Of a stretch of DNA of 64,000 bases, positions 13,137 through 25,095 are shown one piece after another. A model generated the notes under the pieces. It was not told the DNA's origin. It did no database searches and was given only the letters and a program-made list of their open reading frames with translations. Origin of the DNA: Mesocentrotus franciscanus (lineage: Eukaryota > Echinodermata > Echinoidea > Camarodonta > Strongylocentrotidae); the NCBI GenBank assembly GCA_037976565.1, contig CP137668.1, positions 36,098,088 through 36,162,087 of the forward strand. The letters are read 5' to 3'. Made by a program: the position numbers and the translations under genes. Numbering within the stretch: the first letter of the stretch is position 1; every line of letters starts with the position of its first letter.

Positions 13137-16100
13137 GTGAGAGTTATGAATGTTCAGTCACTATTATGATGTTTTAGAACTTCCTTTCATAGAGTGAAAG
13201 TGTTCTTCTTTCTTTTTCTTTGATCTCCATTCAGGCTACATCTTCACACAGAAACAGTGTGCATATACAAAAGGAAAAAAGGGTTTTCTTAAGTTGATTG
13301 TCAAACTTTATGATTTGTACTGTATCCCAAATGAATGAAACATACAAAGTTTGCTTGAGTGAAAGCAAAATAACTAGAATAATAATTTAGTGATCTTTTA
13401 AAGATAAATTCAAAGACATAATAAGAAACCTATGGATTTCGTTTAAAGGTGAGTTACTTGGTAATGGAAAATTCCCAATAGAAATCTGGTCATGTTGTGT
13501 GGTGCTTTAGATGGTAAATGCAAAGGAAAACAATATTTATTTGTTTCATGATTTGTATTGCATTTAGCAATATTTTGTTTTTCTTTTTCTATTTGGTGTT
13601 GTTATTTCCAGAATGTGTATTCATTATCTGTGAGAAGACGAAACAACCACCGGAAACCAGATATATTGCTGCAGAATTGTTTGACAGGTAGGCAAATGTT
13701 ACTTTCTGTGTTAACTTGTACACTGAACAATATGAATTGCTCAGTGGCCCCACTTCTTCAACTCCTTAATGGTATTATGTATTAGTTTAACCAAGTCTGA
13801 TTTACATAGATTATGCATTCTCAATATTTGCCTCTTCTAGGCAATTACAAAGGATATTGAGTTAGAAATTTCTTTCTTTCTTTCTTCACAATCAGATGAA
13901 CCTGTGCAGTGATTGAAGGAAGGACATTGTGTCTTGTCCATTTCCAGACACGTTTCATCTCATTTTCAATGATAGAAAGTTGGTGGTGGATGACTGTAAG
14001 ATATCGATGCAGCATGTGCTTTTTCACGTGTCACTTCATTATACGTGAAAGTTATTTCAGTACATTTAAACCTGTGTATTAAGGCTATCCACAGGAAACA
14101 GAAAAAAGTGGCCACTATGGACAGGTGGCCACTAAGACAGGTTCAACTGTATATATAGAAAACCCCAAAAGTTGATTCACAACAACAAAATACAATAATC
14201 AATAAACATTATATGATGTATGCTTACTTTCTACAGCTAGATAGATACTGATCCTGCTTTATTATATGAATACAATTTTATTTGCCTTGGCCATGTAAAA
14301 AGTCATAGAGTATCGTATATCATACATGTCGAAAGTTAAGAAAAGTTATTTTTTGTTGCCGTTACTTTGTAGTGGTATAAAGTATTGATTATATCCATGA
14401 CAAGCTATAGTCTGGTTTTGATAATATTGCTGTTTAATACATTTTTTTTATTGCAGATTTATGAGAGCCCATATACCTAACCTCAAAGAGAAAGTGAAAG
14501 AGAGCCATTTGGCACCAAAACAGCGCAACATCTCATTACAGGATGAATGGAAACACACCCTACGTAAACTATGTAATCAATTGCTACCCTTCATGGTCTC
14601 CTGTGTTCAGATTGCTTCCAAGCTGTGTTCACACTACAGTGTAAGTTTGCTACTTTCAAGTACTTTTAATATGAAATTAGATGTATTTGATAGTTTCAAA
14701 TTACATTGAGCAATGTTTATGTAACAGATAATGACTGAAACTTTGCTACAATTTATAGAAACCAGTTTTGCAATAAGATCGCTTCAAGAGTAAGTTCACC
14801 CTAATATCTGACTGCATTAAATGATTTTCAAGGGAAAACAAAAAAGGTTGGAAACTGATGAGTTAGTACTGATGTGTAATCAGATAAAATGTTTTTAAAT
14901 ATCGTTTGTTCAAAGCCAGAACAGCTTTAACTCTTTGTTTGAGTGTTAACGTCCTCATGGCTCCAAACAGATGATATAGTAAGATCCATTGAGATTACAT
15001 GTTACGCAGTTTAAGCTGCCTGCAAAAACCTATCTTTGCATTGCAAATCAAGTTGATTTCACAGTTGATATTCCATTGGGTAGAAAATCATATAATTTAG
15101 TAAATTGTTGGCACCTTTTATATATGTACCCGTTAGTCTTTTTTCTGTATATAGATTGCCTCACAATTGTTTATAATGTTGTATAATGTAGTTGAAATTA
15201 TGTATTTGAATGCTAAACATTGACAATAGATTTTTTTTTCTCTAAAGAAATAAATCTGTAACATTTCTGCCACCTGTTTGTTTTTAAAATATATATATTT
15301 TTGTCTTCTTCTTTTTCTTTGCATGCAATCAGATTGTTACTTGTCGTCGCTGTGCTGAGCTATTGCAAGATAGAGGACACCGTTATCAGCCGTCTAAAGT
15401 CTTAACTACAGAGCTGTTAGTAATGAAGACACTGAATTACAAACTTCACGTATCAAGTCCTCTGAGTTACATTGAGACTTTACTTGAAATAATGGGTCAG
15501 TAACTTTTCCTTCCTTTCTTTTTTGTTGTTGGTATAGTTGATGCAGAGTTTAACATTCATATTCATAAACAAGCATTAATTCATAAATGTATGAATATGT
15601 GAATTTAAGTCAATATAAAAATTTGGATCCCATACTCTTGGAACCATTTAATCCATCTCTTTCAGCCCCCCTCTTTCTCTCTATCTCTTTCTCTATCTCT
15701 CGTGTGTGTGTGTATTGGGTTTTTACAGACGTGTATCAATCAGATATGATTATTTACGTCTGAGGACCGACCTTTAACGTCACCATCCCAAAGACGTGAC
15801 TCAGTTTCGAACCTGCGTCCTCGGCTGAATCAGTTTGTAACTTCCACTGTTAGCTGGATTACAGACGCACGCCACAACACCTAGTTGTCTCCCTCTCTTT
15901 ATATGTGCCTGGCAGAAGGGAGTAAATGCAATTTTTCTTTCAATACGGTTTAGTTTTTACTACTGAAGTAATGAAATCACATCATTTTGGAAGACGTACT
16001 ACACTGAGGTGCTAAAGAAGGGCCAAAAGTTTGGAATGCATTTTCTGGCAGTGTACATACGTAATACGTTGTCCGTGCATCAATTTGGTACTCAATGATA

Positions 16101-18551
16101 TTCATGTACATATCTCAGTCTCCATCTATGTTACAAAATCAAGTTCTCTACATTTACACTCTCCTGCCATTATCTCCTTGTCTCGGTTTGATTAACTGTC
16201 TCTTCATTTCTCTGTCTCTCTGTGTTTTTTTAATGGACATCATACAGGTCACAATGATCCAGATACTCCTGTCAAAGTTCTTCATGAGACTTGCCTGAAG
16301 GTTTTGGATGTAGTATGTATCAAGAGAAAGCTAGTCTATGAAAGGCTACTACAGCTTGCGGTTGGAGATAGTCCTGTCAATCCCCAAACAAGGTAAGGAT
16401 AGACTAACCCCCTCACCCCCTCCCCCCACTCCCTAAAAGAAATTAAAGGAATAATGAATAAATAAATAATAAACCCGTGACATAACAATAAAATATTTTT
16501 GAGATTAGTTGAGCCACCAACAGTTTCTGGGTAGTTTGGATATTTTAGCCAAATAACAATGGATAACAACAACTAACAACAACAACAACAAGTAAGAAAA
16601 GAGGGGCATGCACCTGTCTTTTTTGTAACTTAATTAACTCCTAAAAACATGAATTCTGAGATGATGGATGAAAATACAAGAAGTAACATGGATTACCCCC
16701 CACTATCCTGGAAGGCCTTAAAATTACAATGTAGACAATTCAATATAGCATTTTGATGGATTTTGTATGCTGCCCTCTATTTTTACAGTTGATGTAGAAT
16801 AGACCCCCCAAAAATGTCACTGTCTGCAATCATTGTACTTGAGCTGAAATTCAATAGGAATATTTTGATCACCAGCTGTTTGTAAAAACTCTTTGTAAAG
16901 AGGGTTTAATTCATTTGTTACAATCAGTTATTTTAAATATGTTTAATTTCATTGGGATAAATCAGGGAATTTTTCCTTTTTTGTTGAACTCTCTAAAATT
17001 GTACCTCAATATCATAAAGATGAAATTGAAGAGTAGATTGTACTGAGTGTCATTAAGATGAAAGAGTGCACTGCTTTGTATAATTTCAGATCAAAATTTG
17101 CTCCAGTTGAAAATGATGTGATGCTTTTAGCAACAGCCACAATAGGAGCTGCAGCATACTTCACAGACACAAATTTACTGAATATGGTAAGTACATTGTC
17201 TGTATCTTTCAGGTCCAGAAGAGAAATGTAGATATTGAAAGTTTCAACAACAACAACAAAAAACGCCATAGTGTACTCACAAAAGTAAAGTTTTCCATAT
17301 TTTATCATTACTTTCATGTTGTATAAAAATGGTGTGGAGCTCATTATCAATTGGCAAAGATAATTCTCTTAATTGCACTAAAGCCAGGGTAATAATATGA
17401 TTGCAGGGCCTTCGGGGAGAACAGTATTAATACTAATGAGGCTACCCCGGGTAAACAAGGCATATTATTTTTTTTATTATCTCGCATTAATTATACAATT
17501 TTCTCACAACTGCGCCTGGAGTGTCAATTTTGACAGACATGGCGCATTATAAATGTTCACTATTATTATTATTATCTAAGCGCTCTAATTCAATCTCGGA
17601 CAATGGTATACCCACCAATAACACTTGCTATTTGTCATGCTTGACAGCCTACCCATGCACACACTGATTATTGCTACAATAAATAATTTAGAAAATTGGA
17701 GTACCATAGACCTATTGTTATAATATGCATATTTTAAAAAATACTTGTACTTTTACACTACATAACCTACATGAAAGACATGATATACACATAACCATCC
17801 CACATAGCCTGCTCAAGGCAACTGCAGTACAATGTACTAGTATAAACCTGGCTTTAGCCCAGCTGTCGTAGGGTGCCTATTTACTACACCTGGGTAGAGA
17901 GTGGCAAATGTAGATTGATGTCTTGCCAAATGACATTGTCGCAGTGGCAAGACTCAAGCTGTGAACTATGTGATTCACAGTCGGGTTATGTATCCACTAG
18001 ACCACAGCACCTGTACATAATAACACATAAATTATTTTGGGGAACATTTTCCATCTGCCTAAAACATTAGTTTCAGTTGTATACCAACAAGGCTAGTTGT
18101 AGAGGTGTTGTGGTCGAGTGGATACGTCACCGGACTGTCGATCACAAGGTCCGGGGTTCGAGTCCTCCCGCGGCACTAATGTCCTTTGGCAAGACATTGA
18201 TCTACATTTGCCACACTCAACCCAGGTGAGGTAAATGGGTACCTGGTAGGATTATTCCTTGAAATGCACTGTGCGCTGTTAACGGCTGCCGGAGCTAAAG
18301 CTAGGGTAATAATTTCCAAAGCTCTTTGGAAGCGCATAGAGATGTTATTTCATAACGTATTATGCGCTATACAAGAACTGAACTATTATTATTATTATTA
18401 TTATCATAATTGTTTTAAATTTGCTGGCTTAAGGAATGTTTTCCTTCACTTTTCTATGTAGATCAGTGATCATCTAGCGAGGATAACTCGCATCCCAATC
18501 GATGACATCACAGACTTCTCATCTACAATCATCTCTGTTATACTTCATTGA
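12935..18551 (+). CDS. CNTD1: CNTD1: cyclin N-terminal domain-containing protein 1 (7 coding exons)
   Basis: Seven exons at 12935-13136, 13612-13687, 14457-14640, 15333-15495, 16248-16392, 17090-17186 and 18462-18551 join in frame with GT-AG boundaries to 957 nt (318 residues plus stop). Human CNTD1 is about 330 residues with the same exon count. Recognisable blocks in order: ANLLEELLFTQ near the N-terminus, ECVFIICEK, LLPFMVSCVQIASKLC (cyclin-box helix), LLVMKTLNYKL, SPLSYIETLLEI, and ENDVMLLATATIGAAAY near the C-terminus. CNTD1 is a divergent cyclin, related to nematode COSA-1, that promotes crossover designation and maturation in meiosis; that role comes from other animals. The start is uncertain: in-frame ATGs at 12875, 12935, 12938, 12959 and 12962. 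12962 has the best start context and gives an N-terminus of human-like length; 12935 is used here. A 5' UTR exon ending near a GTAAGC donor at about 12403 is possible but unproven. Confidence 0.9.
13612..13687 (+). CDS. CNTD1: CNTD1 coding exon 2
   Basis: Short exon encoding ECVFIICEK followed by TRYIAAELFDR, matching the human EFVFLLSEQ and YQAVEILERF region at the start of the cyclin fold. It is preceded by a pyrimidine tract and TTTCCAG acceptor and followed by a GTAGGC donor. Phase enters 1 and leaves 2, compatible with both neighbours. Confidence 0.88.
14068..14154. repeat. Dispersed foldback repeat, CAGTCAAACCTG family (copy 1, partial)
   Basis: Contains GTGGCCACT and GACAGGT modules and ends CAGGTTCAACTGTA. 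Related copies are at 20068-20229 and 49107-49300. Lies in CNTD1 intron 2. Confidence 0.6.
14457..14640 (+). CDS. CNTD1: CNTD1 coding exon 3
   Basis: Encodes FMRAHIP through SCVQIASKLCSHYS, including the most conserved cyclin-box helix (VSCVQIASKL; human VSCVQLASKL). The acceptor is TTGCAG after a long T tract and the donor is GTAAGT. Ends in phase 0. Confidence 0.93.
15333..15495 (+). CDS. CNTD1: CNTD1 coding exon 4
   Basis: Encodes IVTCRRCAELLQD through LSYIETLLEIM. The block LLVMKTLNYKLHVSSPLSY aligns with human LDVLKSLNFRINLPTPLAY. The acceptor is AATCAG and the donor GTCAGT; ends in phase 1. Confidence 0.93.
15707..15885 (-). mobile_element. tRNA-derived SINE with CA-type tail
   Basis: On the minus strand a box B-like GGTTCGAAACTG is followed by GTCACGTCTTTGGGATGGTG and a GT/CA microsatellite tail. 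The same element occurs on the + strand at about 28665-28865. Lies in CNTD1 intron 4. Confidence 0.65.
16248..16392 (+). CDS. CNTD1: CNTD1 coding exon 5
   Basis: Encodes GHNDPDTPVKVLHETCLKVLD and onward to VNPQTR, aligning with the human segment MRLHATCLTLLDLVYLLHEPIYESLL. The acceptor is CATACAG and the donor GTAAGG; ends in phase 2. Confidence 0.92.
17090..17186 (+). CDS. CNTD1: CNTD1 coding exon 6
   Basis: Encodes SKFAPVENDVMLLATATIGA and on to TNLLNM, aligning with human VKEDFMLLAVGIIAASAF. The acceptor is TTTCAG and the donor GTAAGT; ends in phase 0. Confidence 0.93.
17400..17470. mobile_element. LINE-like 3' tail fragment
   Basis: GGGCCTTCGGGGAGAACAGT then AATGAGGCTACCCCGGGTAA; similar strings occur near 52505-52555 and 60572-60622. 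Resembles the 3' end of CR1-like LINEs, inferred from the recurrence. Confidence 0.4.
17868..18015 (-). mobile_element. tRNA-derived SINE copy, minus strand
   Basis: Reverse complement reads TGTGGTCTAGTGGATAC (box A-like) then TTGGCAAGACATCAATCTAC, the same modules as the + strand copy at 18105-18410. Lies in CNTD1 intron 6. Confidence 0.6.
18105..18410 (+). mobile_element. tRNA-derived SINE with ATT tail
   Basis: Box A-like TGGTCGAGTGG, box B-like GGGTTCGAGTCC, then a tRNA-unrelated body, a conserved-type 3' domain (GCGCTATACAAGAACTGAAC) and an (ATT)n tail. Typical of deuterostome SINEs. Lies in CNTD1 intron 6. Confidence 0.75.
18462..18551 (+). CDS. CNTD1: CNTD1 last coding exon with stop
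   Basis: Encodes ISDHLARITRIPIDDITDFS and ends ISVILH followed by TGA at 18549-18551. The human counterpart ends the fold with HLQSITGIALASIAEFSYAILTH, so this protein lacks the roughly 30-residue human tail. The acceptor is TATGTAG. Confidence 0.92.
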   Translation: MSDHLARITRIPIDDITDFSSTIISVILH

Positions 18552-19344
18552 ATATGTATGAGGACTGTTGTAATTGGGTTGTAAGCACTGAATCATATTT
18601 TGTCTTAAGTATCACATTCTAGAAATATGTCATATTTATTGTCTACTCAGTGCCACACTTTTCATAGATGACAGTGTGTTTCATATTTTGTGATAAGCAA
18701 AAGGTATATTTTGTTTTATCAGTGAGAGTAAAGTTATAATTGTTGTACAAGTCTGTTAAAAAAGGGGGCTCAAAATATACCTCAAATGACATGTTATCTT
18801 CTTAGCTGTTGTTGAATCTATTAGTGTTTACTGTTCAGTTCAAAATTTGGTTGTATCCAAGTTTATAAATAGAAAACTATCATTTAAGTTCAGCAGTAAT
18901 TGGATAAAAGAGGATGAAGAATGAACTGTTCATCAAATATGTACACAATGAATAGCTTTTCTTCTTCCTTGATTTGTATATTTATATAAGTTTTGCATGA
19001 GTTGATTTTCATTATTGATTTTCCTTATCATGTCACTTGCCAGTGTTCAGAGATTTGTTTTTTCTTGATGTGCTTGAAAATGAAAGCAACAAGATTTTTG
19101 TGCTTTATAATGTAGTCGTGTGCAGACTCGACATTAAATATTTTCTGATAAAAAATATTAACCATCATCACAGTCTCATCTCAAGTAGTCCCAATCGATT
19201 GTGGTTGTGCAATGCTCAAATTAATTTTAAATTCAGGAAACAAACTTTATGTGACTTCTCGTGAATGTATTAAGGTACGTTTAGTTGTTGTTGTTTTTTT
19301 CTTCTTCATTTAGTATAATAGAGAATTTGAAGTTCTTTGGTTTT

Positions 19345-19752
19345 ATTACAAACTTGGGGAACAAGTTGGCAGTTGCAATAGTTACTTTGTGTTGATATTA
19401 TCAAAGTAAGCAAAAATGCCCTTGCCATGTAAAATAATTAAATGGCTCATCATTACAAACTTGGGGGAAGATGAACAAGTTGGCGGTGCAATAGTTACTT
19501 TGTGTTGATATTATCAAAGTAAGCAAAGTTGTCCTTGCCATGTAAAATAATTAAAAGGCTCATCCTATTACAAACTTGGGGCAAGATGAACCAGTAGTCA
19601 GTCGCAACAGTTACTTTTTGTTGATATTATCAAAGTAAGCAAAGTTACCCGGGCCATGTAAAATAATTAAATGGCTTATCGTATTACAAACTTGGGGGTA
19701 GATGAACCCATTGGCAGTTGCAATAGTTTATAGTTACTTTGTGTTGATATTG
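19345..19752. repeat. Tandem repeat, 4 units of about 107-117 bp
   Basis: Each unit begins ATTACAAACTTGGGG (19345, 19452, 19567, 19683) and contains TTGATATTATCAAAGTAAGC and CCATGTAAAATAATTAAA. The last unit is truncated. Confidence 0.85.
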
Positions 19753-20067
19753 TGCTGCTCATTGATGATTGATGATATAAATATAGGTCTCCGGATGACG
19801 ACGCGTAAGACAAATATGAGAAGTATCTTACCTCACTCTCTCACAAGTAGGATTATACTAATTTTGCTTTAATTTGATATCCAAGTAGTAAAATGTATCA
19901 GACTTAGTTTGTGTAAATGAATTCTCTGATTGATGATTATAAGAGATGACTGATGTACTTCTATCACGTCTTGTGTTATATCTTGTATTTATTTCAATAT
20001 AGGTTTTTAATCCAATGATACATATCTAATGGTTTGAAACGTCATCGATCAAAATGTTAGATCTTTA

Positions 20068-20229
20068 TACAGTCAAACCTGTCTATTAAGGGAAACACAA
20101 AAAAGTGGCCACTGTAGACAGATTGTCTTTCAAGACGGGTTCTTCAATAAACATTTCCTTCTAGAAGGGGGTAATATGGGTGACCACTATAGACAGGTAG
20201 CCAGTGGCCACTGAGGCAGGTTGACTGTA
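20068..20229. repeat. Dispersed foldback repeat, CAGTCAAACCTG family (copy 2)
   Basis: Begins TACAGTCAAACCTGTCTA and ends CAGGTTGACTGTA, so the ends are inverted repeats. Internal GTGGCCACTGTAGACAG modules are shared with the copy at 14068. Confidence 0.7.
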
Positions 20230-21378
20230 TATTATTTTTTTCTTAGATACATGTTAATTGTCATCTTTATTGGTTTCAATATTCTTTCGTGAAATTTTGA
20301 AAAAAAGCATAAATGGTAGGGCATTTTAACGTTTGTACGTGCATGTATACAGACTCTCAATTCTCGGGTATGTTGTGAAAAAGAGATTGTCATACATTGT
20401 CTATGGTAGTTGGAAATTCTAAAATGTGCCTGTGCAATCGCATAAGAGTACCACTTTTAGATAGTGGGAAAAAATGTTTTAAGCAGAGCCTATATTTACA
20501 AGCCTTTCCAGTATGGTAGCAAGGTGGTCAGTATATAGTGACATTATTTTTCTATATAATATATTACAACCTCGTGTAAAGAGTCACAGATTGTGACAGG
20601 TGAAACTAATAAAAAATACATGTACTTGAACATAATACTCTTGCCTGTTTCTTTCTCTTCATATTTACATGTTTACAAATTCGATGAGCTGTATGGTCAC
20701 CTAAAGTATACATAGGAAAATGCTGATTATATTACTATTACTTCTTTCGCATCTTGTGAAACCAGTAATCGATTTTATAAGGATTACAAAATTAAAAAAA
20801 ATTGCCACTTGTGGGATGAAACACCCTTATGAGCACGGGTGCTGTTTTTCATAAGGGTCCACATTTATTTATTACATTTTCATTTTTGTTTATTTCTTTT
20901 GAGCTGGTTATAATTAGTAATTTATCATTTAAATGAGAAATCAAATTTGAAACATTGATATAAGTATGTTAGTCATAAAAGATGATTTTGTTTTCCTTCA
21001 TCAAAATTCTGACTGCAAATGCAAATACCGGTAGTAGACGAAAAATTGTTTTGTGGTGATTCTTTGGAGGACTGCACATGGAAGAAAGAAACGAACCAAA
21101 ATTCTTGAGATTATGCGTCAAGAGACAACTGATTGAAATGTGGAGCACATAATCGAATTGCTGGTACCTGAGGCATTATAAATACATGTACTAGTCGTAT
21201 TAAAAAGATGGTCCATTACTGCAACTCCCTAAAGACGTATTTGCTATTCAGATCCCTTTTTTCTCTCTCTCAACTTTAGATGTTTTCCGCTAAATCCGTT
21301 AAAGTGTAATACTGCGGCATCCATTTTTTTTCAATCAAAATTTGGCGTCAAATATCTTGCAAATCTTCATTTTAGTAT
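20230..21378. other. No gene recognised
   Basis: AT-rich sequence with no supportable coding or RNA gene. Confidence 0.5.
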
Positions 21379-21767
21379 TGTAGTGAAACCAGAAAATAAG
21401 AACGCAGGAATAAGTGTATACAGTTCAAAGTCATTCTGCTTTATTAAAGTTCAGGCAAAATATCAAACAAAATAAAACGGGCGGTCTAAGTGACTATCTA
21501 TTGGCAATCTTGCCACTTCCTACTGGTACATCTCATCTCTACGTGCCCTAGTCTATCTGCCTCGTGCCAATCCACGAGGCGCCCTTTTATCCTTTCTTCT
21601 GGCATGTTAATCCAGACACATAAGTCCACGAGTACAAAACATTTGCATCACATAAATTACAGGTAAAGCAATCTACCTCCTGACTGCATGCCTGGTTGCT
21701 AATTCAGGGAACCAGGCATGCGAGTCGGGCAGATATAAAACAAAAGCTACAAAGTCATTTCATTACA
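21379..21767 (-). mobile_element. Probable solo LTR
   Basis: Read on the minus strand, 389 bp run from TGTAATG to CACTACA (TGTA...TACA ends). It contains a TATA-like GATAAAAGGG in the middle and AATAAAG about 150 bp further on, in the right order for an LTR promoter and poly(A) signal. Flanking 4-mers (GTAT and ATAT) are a near target duplication. No internal retroelement coding region lies next to it. Confidence 0.6.
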
Positions 21768-22010
21768 ATATTAAGGTAGCCTACTTATATTCCCAAACCA
21801 AGGACTAATTCCATTTGAAAAATATAATTTGTCAGACCCACTTTTTTTATAAAGCCTTTTCAAGCACATTTACTATTATTCTGTGTAACAAGAAATAGGT
21901 TATAAACAAGAGAAGAGAAATTCCCTTCTCCACGCCACACTAATAACCATGTTTTCTTAAATTCACTACATTACAATTCTAATGAAAGTTAAAAAGAAAA
22001 GAACGTGAAA

Positions 22011-22248
22011 AATGCTTTTTACGCGATGTCTACTTATTCAGTATGAATACAAATGCTATAGATGGAAATGTTTTCAAGAGTCTAAAAAAAGAAGGAAGAA
22101 GGAGAAGGATTAGAGGGATGAAAAGAAGAAGAAGAACAAAGGGTGAGGAAAATTAACTACAAAGCACATTTTACGCGATGTCTAATCAATCAGTAAGGCA
22201 AACGATATATATGGACATGCAAGAGTAAAGAAGAAGAAGAAAAAGAAG
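22011..22248. repeat. Two-copy degenerate repeat with GAA tracts
   Basis: TTTACGCGATGTCTA occurs at about 22017 and 22170, each copy followed by an ATGGACAT/ATGGAAAT block and an AAGAAGAAG tract. Confidence 0.6.
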
Positions 22249-22369
22249 CACAACTTCTTGAAACAGAAATATATACCATTTCAATTTTCAAACTAATCAC
22301 AAATTTTAGTGAAACAAGGAAATCGGATTGTGCAAGTTATACAAAATGTATTTGATGGCTAAGTCGTAG

Positions 22370-22490
22370 AGCAGTGATGACGTGGTCGATCAGTGGTAGT
22401 AAGGAATCAGTGGATCAGTAATATAAATGGCATTATAAGGTCCCGGGTTCAAAACCTCGTCGGTGCACTTGCATATGGAATTGACCATTC
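22370..22490 (+). mobile_element. Degenerate tRNA-like SINE fragment
   Basis: Box A-like GGTCGATCAGTGGTAGT and box B-like GGGTTCAAAACC. Immediately followed by the TTC-rich tract. Confidence 0.4.
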
Positions 22491-22504
22491 AAGTTTATCG
22501 GATT

Positions 22505-22745
22505 AATAAAGCTTTTTCTTCATCTTCTTCTTCTTCTCCTCCTTTTTTCCCCTTTTCATTCTTCTTCTTCTCCACCTCCTTCTATTTTTTTCCTTTTCTC
22601 CATCTTCTTCTTCTTTTTATTTCTTTTCCTCCTTCATCTCATTCTTCTTCTTCTTTTTTTCCTGACTTTTCTGATTCTTTTTTTTCCTTCTTTTACGGCG
22701 ACGACTCTTTCTTTTTCGTCACCGTCGTCTCTTCCTCCTATTTCT
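22505..22745. repeat. TTC-rich simple repeat
   Basis: Imperfect TTC/TCC pyrimidine tract; explains a Ser/Phe-rich open frame on the + strand. Confidence 0.85.
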
Positions 22746-24540
22746 TCCCCTTTCTGACATCCAAGCATAAGCTTGGTTTCATCGTAGTCATGTGAAATAT
22801 ATATGTCATCATAATTACCATCATCATCATCACCATCACATCATCAATAACAACATCAACAGAGAGAAAACAGAGATAACCATTTGCCCTGGAATCGTTC
22901 AATATGCCTTTCAGTTATAATACACTGAGACCTTGACCGTTCTCGTTTTGCTAAAAAGTGATTATAACAAAACGATTAAAAAAGGTATGCCATCATTGAA
23001 CCGCCATAATTCGTTATGAAAACAAGTATAATATCGATATTATTGGTCATAATACGCTAATGACTTGATCGACCAGGTCATGCTTATTTATCTAGAAAGT
23101 GAATAAAAAACAAATAATCTGGAAAACAAGATGGAAATACGTTTTACAGTCGAAAGCTGAAAGCTCTTTTGTCTATGACATGTTCCCTTGAAGCATGTAG
23201 GTTTATTTTGTCGTTTTACTTATTTTATTTTATATTTCTTCCCCCATAATAAAGCATTTCGCTCCTTCGACTTTATGAATCACGAGTTACCACGAACACG
23301 TTTTTGTTTTACAATATACCAGAAGCACGTTCAATACAATGCTTGAATAATATCTCTACGTTTGACTTTCATCCCATCTTCACATTTCTTTGAAAACATA
23401 TTTGTAGCAATGAACGTAGATTAATGAAATTATTGCATAAAAATTTGCGTCTAATTGAATTGAATTGAATTTATTAAGTTAAGAAATAACATATTTTGAG
23501 ACATACATTTTCATGCGCATGAATATGTCATTCATACATATTTTCTCTGGTACATTACATCGGAAGAAAATGTATAAGAAATACAGACACACTCTGAATG
23601 CATTAAACATGAATACATATTACTGGAAGGATGCGGCGTATTAAAGCACCGAAGCATGATGTGTTTGTAGCCCTCTCTTGTATCGAGTAAAATTAATAAG
23701 TGATAAAGAGGGATGATGACTCGCTTTAAAAAAAGGGAACAAGAAAAGAAGGGAAAAAGCTCTGTCTTTTTCTTCTTCAATTAAACTGACGCCGGTTGAT
23801 AGCATATGGATATAAAATATGATGCATGTGGATATGAATTATCTACAGCCGTGTGATAGACATAGAAACGTAATAGCATATTGGCCGTTTGCACAAGAGA
23901 GACGTCATTTTGATTGCGTTATTATCTGCGCGCTATATGTTCAAGATGAGAAGGCAATTGGCCCATGCGCCACTTCATATAAGAGCATTCATTGCACTGT
24001 CCATTTTGCAATCAGGTCATTCTCATATGACGCGCCAAAGCTTGCGCCAGTCACTGACGCTGTCATGCTTCCGGCAAATTTATTTATTTATTTATTTATT
24101 TTTGATATTTATACAGGGTGGCACATATCACCAATTTGGTGGTCTTCCATGAGGCCCTGTTTGGTAATAATAAAACAAATAACAGCATCAAAAACAAAAT
24201 AGATATATACACAAGCATATAAACAGGTAAAATACACATTAATTGGTATCCCCATGAAATCACTGATCATTCAAGAATCATCCTTGATAATTTACAAGAA
24301 ATAGGTGAATGGAATTTTCAAATTAAATAAAAAATGTACAAACGTTCATTTAATAATCTGATATAGCTTAACGCACGGGATACCAAAATTGTTATATACA
24401 TATTTACATTCAATTGCTCTTTAACTAATACACTAAGGTTGTTTACAAGATAGCTGAAAATGGATACATTACATGTATGAATACATGATATAACGATAAC
24501 CATGTCAACCAAATTTCATAATTTTGCAAATAGGAAAAAA
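22746..24540. other. No gene recognised
   Basis: Intergenic, with a TTTA microsatellite at 24079-24106 and an ATTGA tract (about 23454-23472) that resembles a LINE 3' tail. Confidence 0.45.
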
Positions 24541-24544
24541 ATGG

Positions 24545-25095
24545 TTAGCTTCGCACGAAACCCCAAAAGTTCACTTACACGTCTTCTACAGATAACAGGA
24601 CTTTTAGAGCGTGTTTAAAACTGTTCAGAGTAGGTGACATTTTGACAGAACTTGGTTCCATACTCTAATTCCAGAAATTAGAGGACTATTTTTTATAAGT
24701 GTCCGTCCTAAATTTGGGTACACACAATGCATCCCTTACAGCATGTCTTGTGTTGTGATCATGTAGTGAACTAACATGATGTAAATCTTGTTTTAAGTAT
24801 GTTGGTGCCATGTCATGCATTGATTTATACATCATCACTGCACGTCCAAACTGGAAACGTGTCTGAATAGGCATCCATCCTAAGCGACTAAACATATCAT
24901 TTGAAGATACTTCAAATCCTTCTCCCAGCACTACACGTGCAGCTCGTTTTTGAACCTTTTGTAATTTAATCGTTTGTCTTTGAAATCGCTCAGACCACAC
25001 CGAGGAACAATAATCAAAATGAGGAAGTACGATGGCATTATACAGAAGTTTTAGAGATCTTGTTGGAACATAACTTTTGACACCTCGTGTGCATC
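24545..25095 (-). mobile_element. Non-LTR retrotransposon (LINE) reverse-transcriptase C-terminal fragment
   Basis: On the minus strand, two adjoining open segments read SYVPTRSLKLLYNAIVLPHF, DYCSSVWSERF, LQKVQKRAARVVLG, SRLGWMPIQTRFQF and DHNTRHAVRDAL. This is the thumb/C-terminal region common to animal LINE ORF2 proteins. The upstream endonuclease and catalytic YADD region are absent and stop codons interrupt the 3' part, so it is a 5'-truncated dead copy, as LINE insertions usually are. Confidence 0.85.

Larger units (their letters stand above)
18552..20640 (+). other. Probable CNTD1 3' UTR / downstream region
   Basis: No further coding similarity follows the stop codon. The first canonical AATAAA on this strand is at 20608-20613, followed by a T-rich stretch, so a 3' UTR of about 2 kb containing the 19345-19752 tandem repeat and the 20068-20229 foldback copy is possible. 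ATTAAA variants occur earlier (about 19133 and inside the tandem units), so the true end cannot be fixed from sequence. Confidence 0.3.

Noticed and set aside
18105..18180. A functional tRNA gene
   Set aside because: Box A and box B are present, but the acceptor stem does not close and a SINE body and ATT tail follow.
23819..24202. 127-codon frame on the + strand
   Set aside because: No recognisable similarity, includes a TTTA microsatellite, no splice or start context worth reporting.
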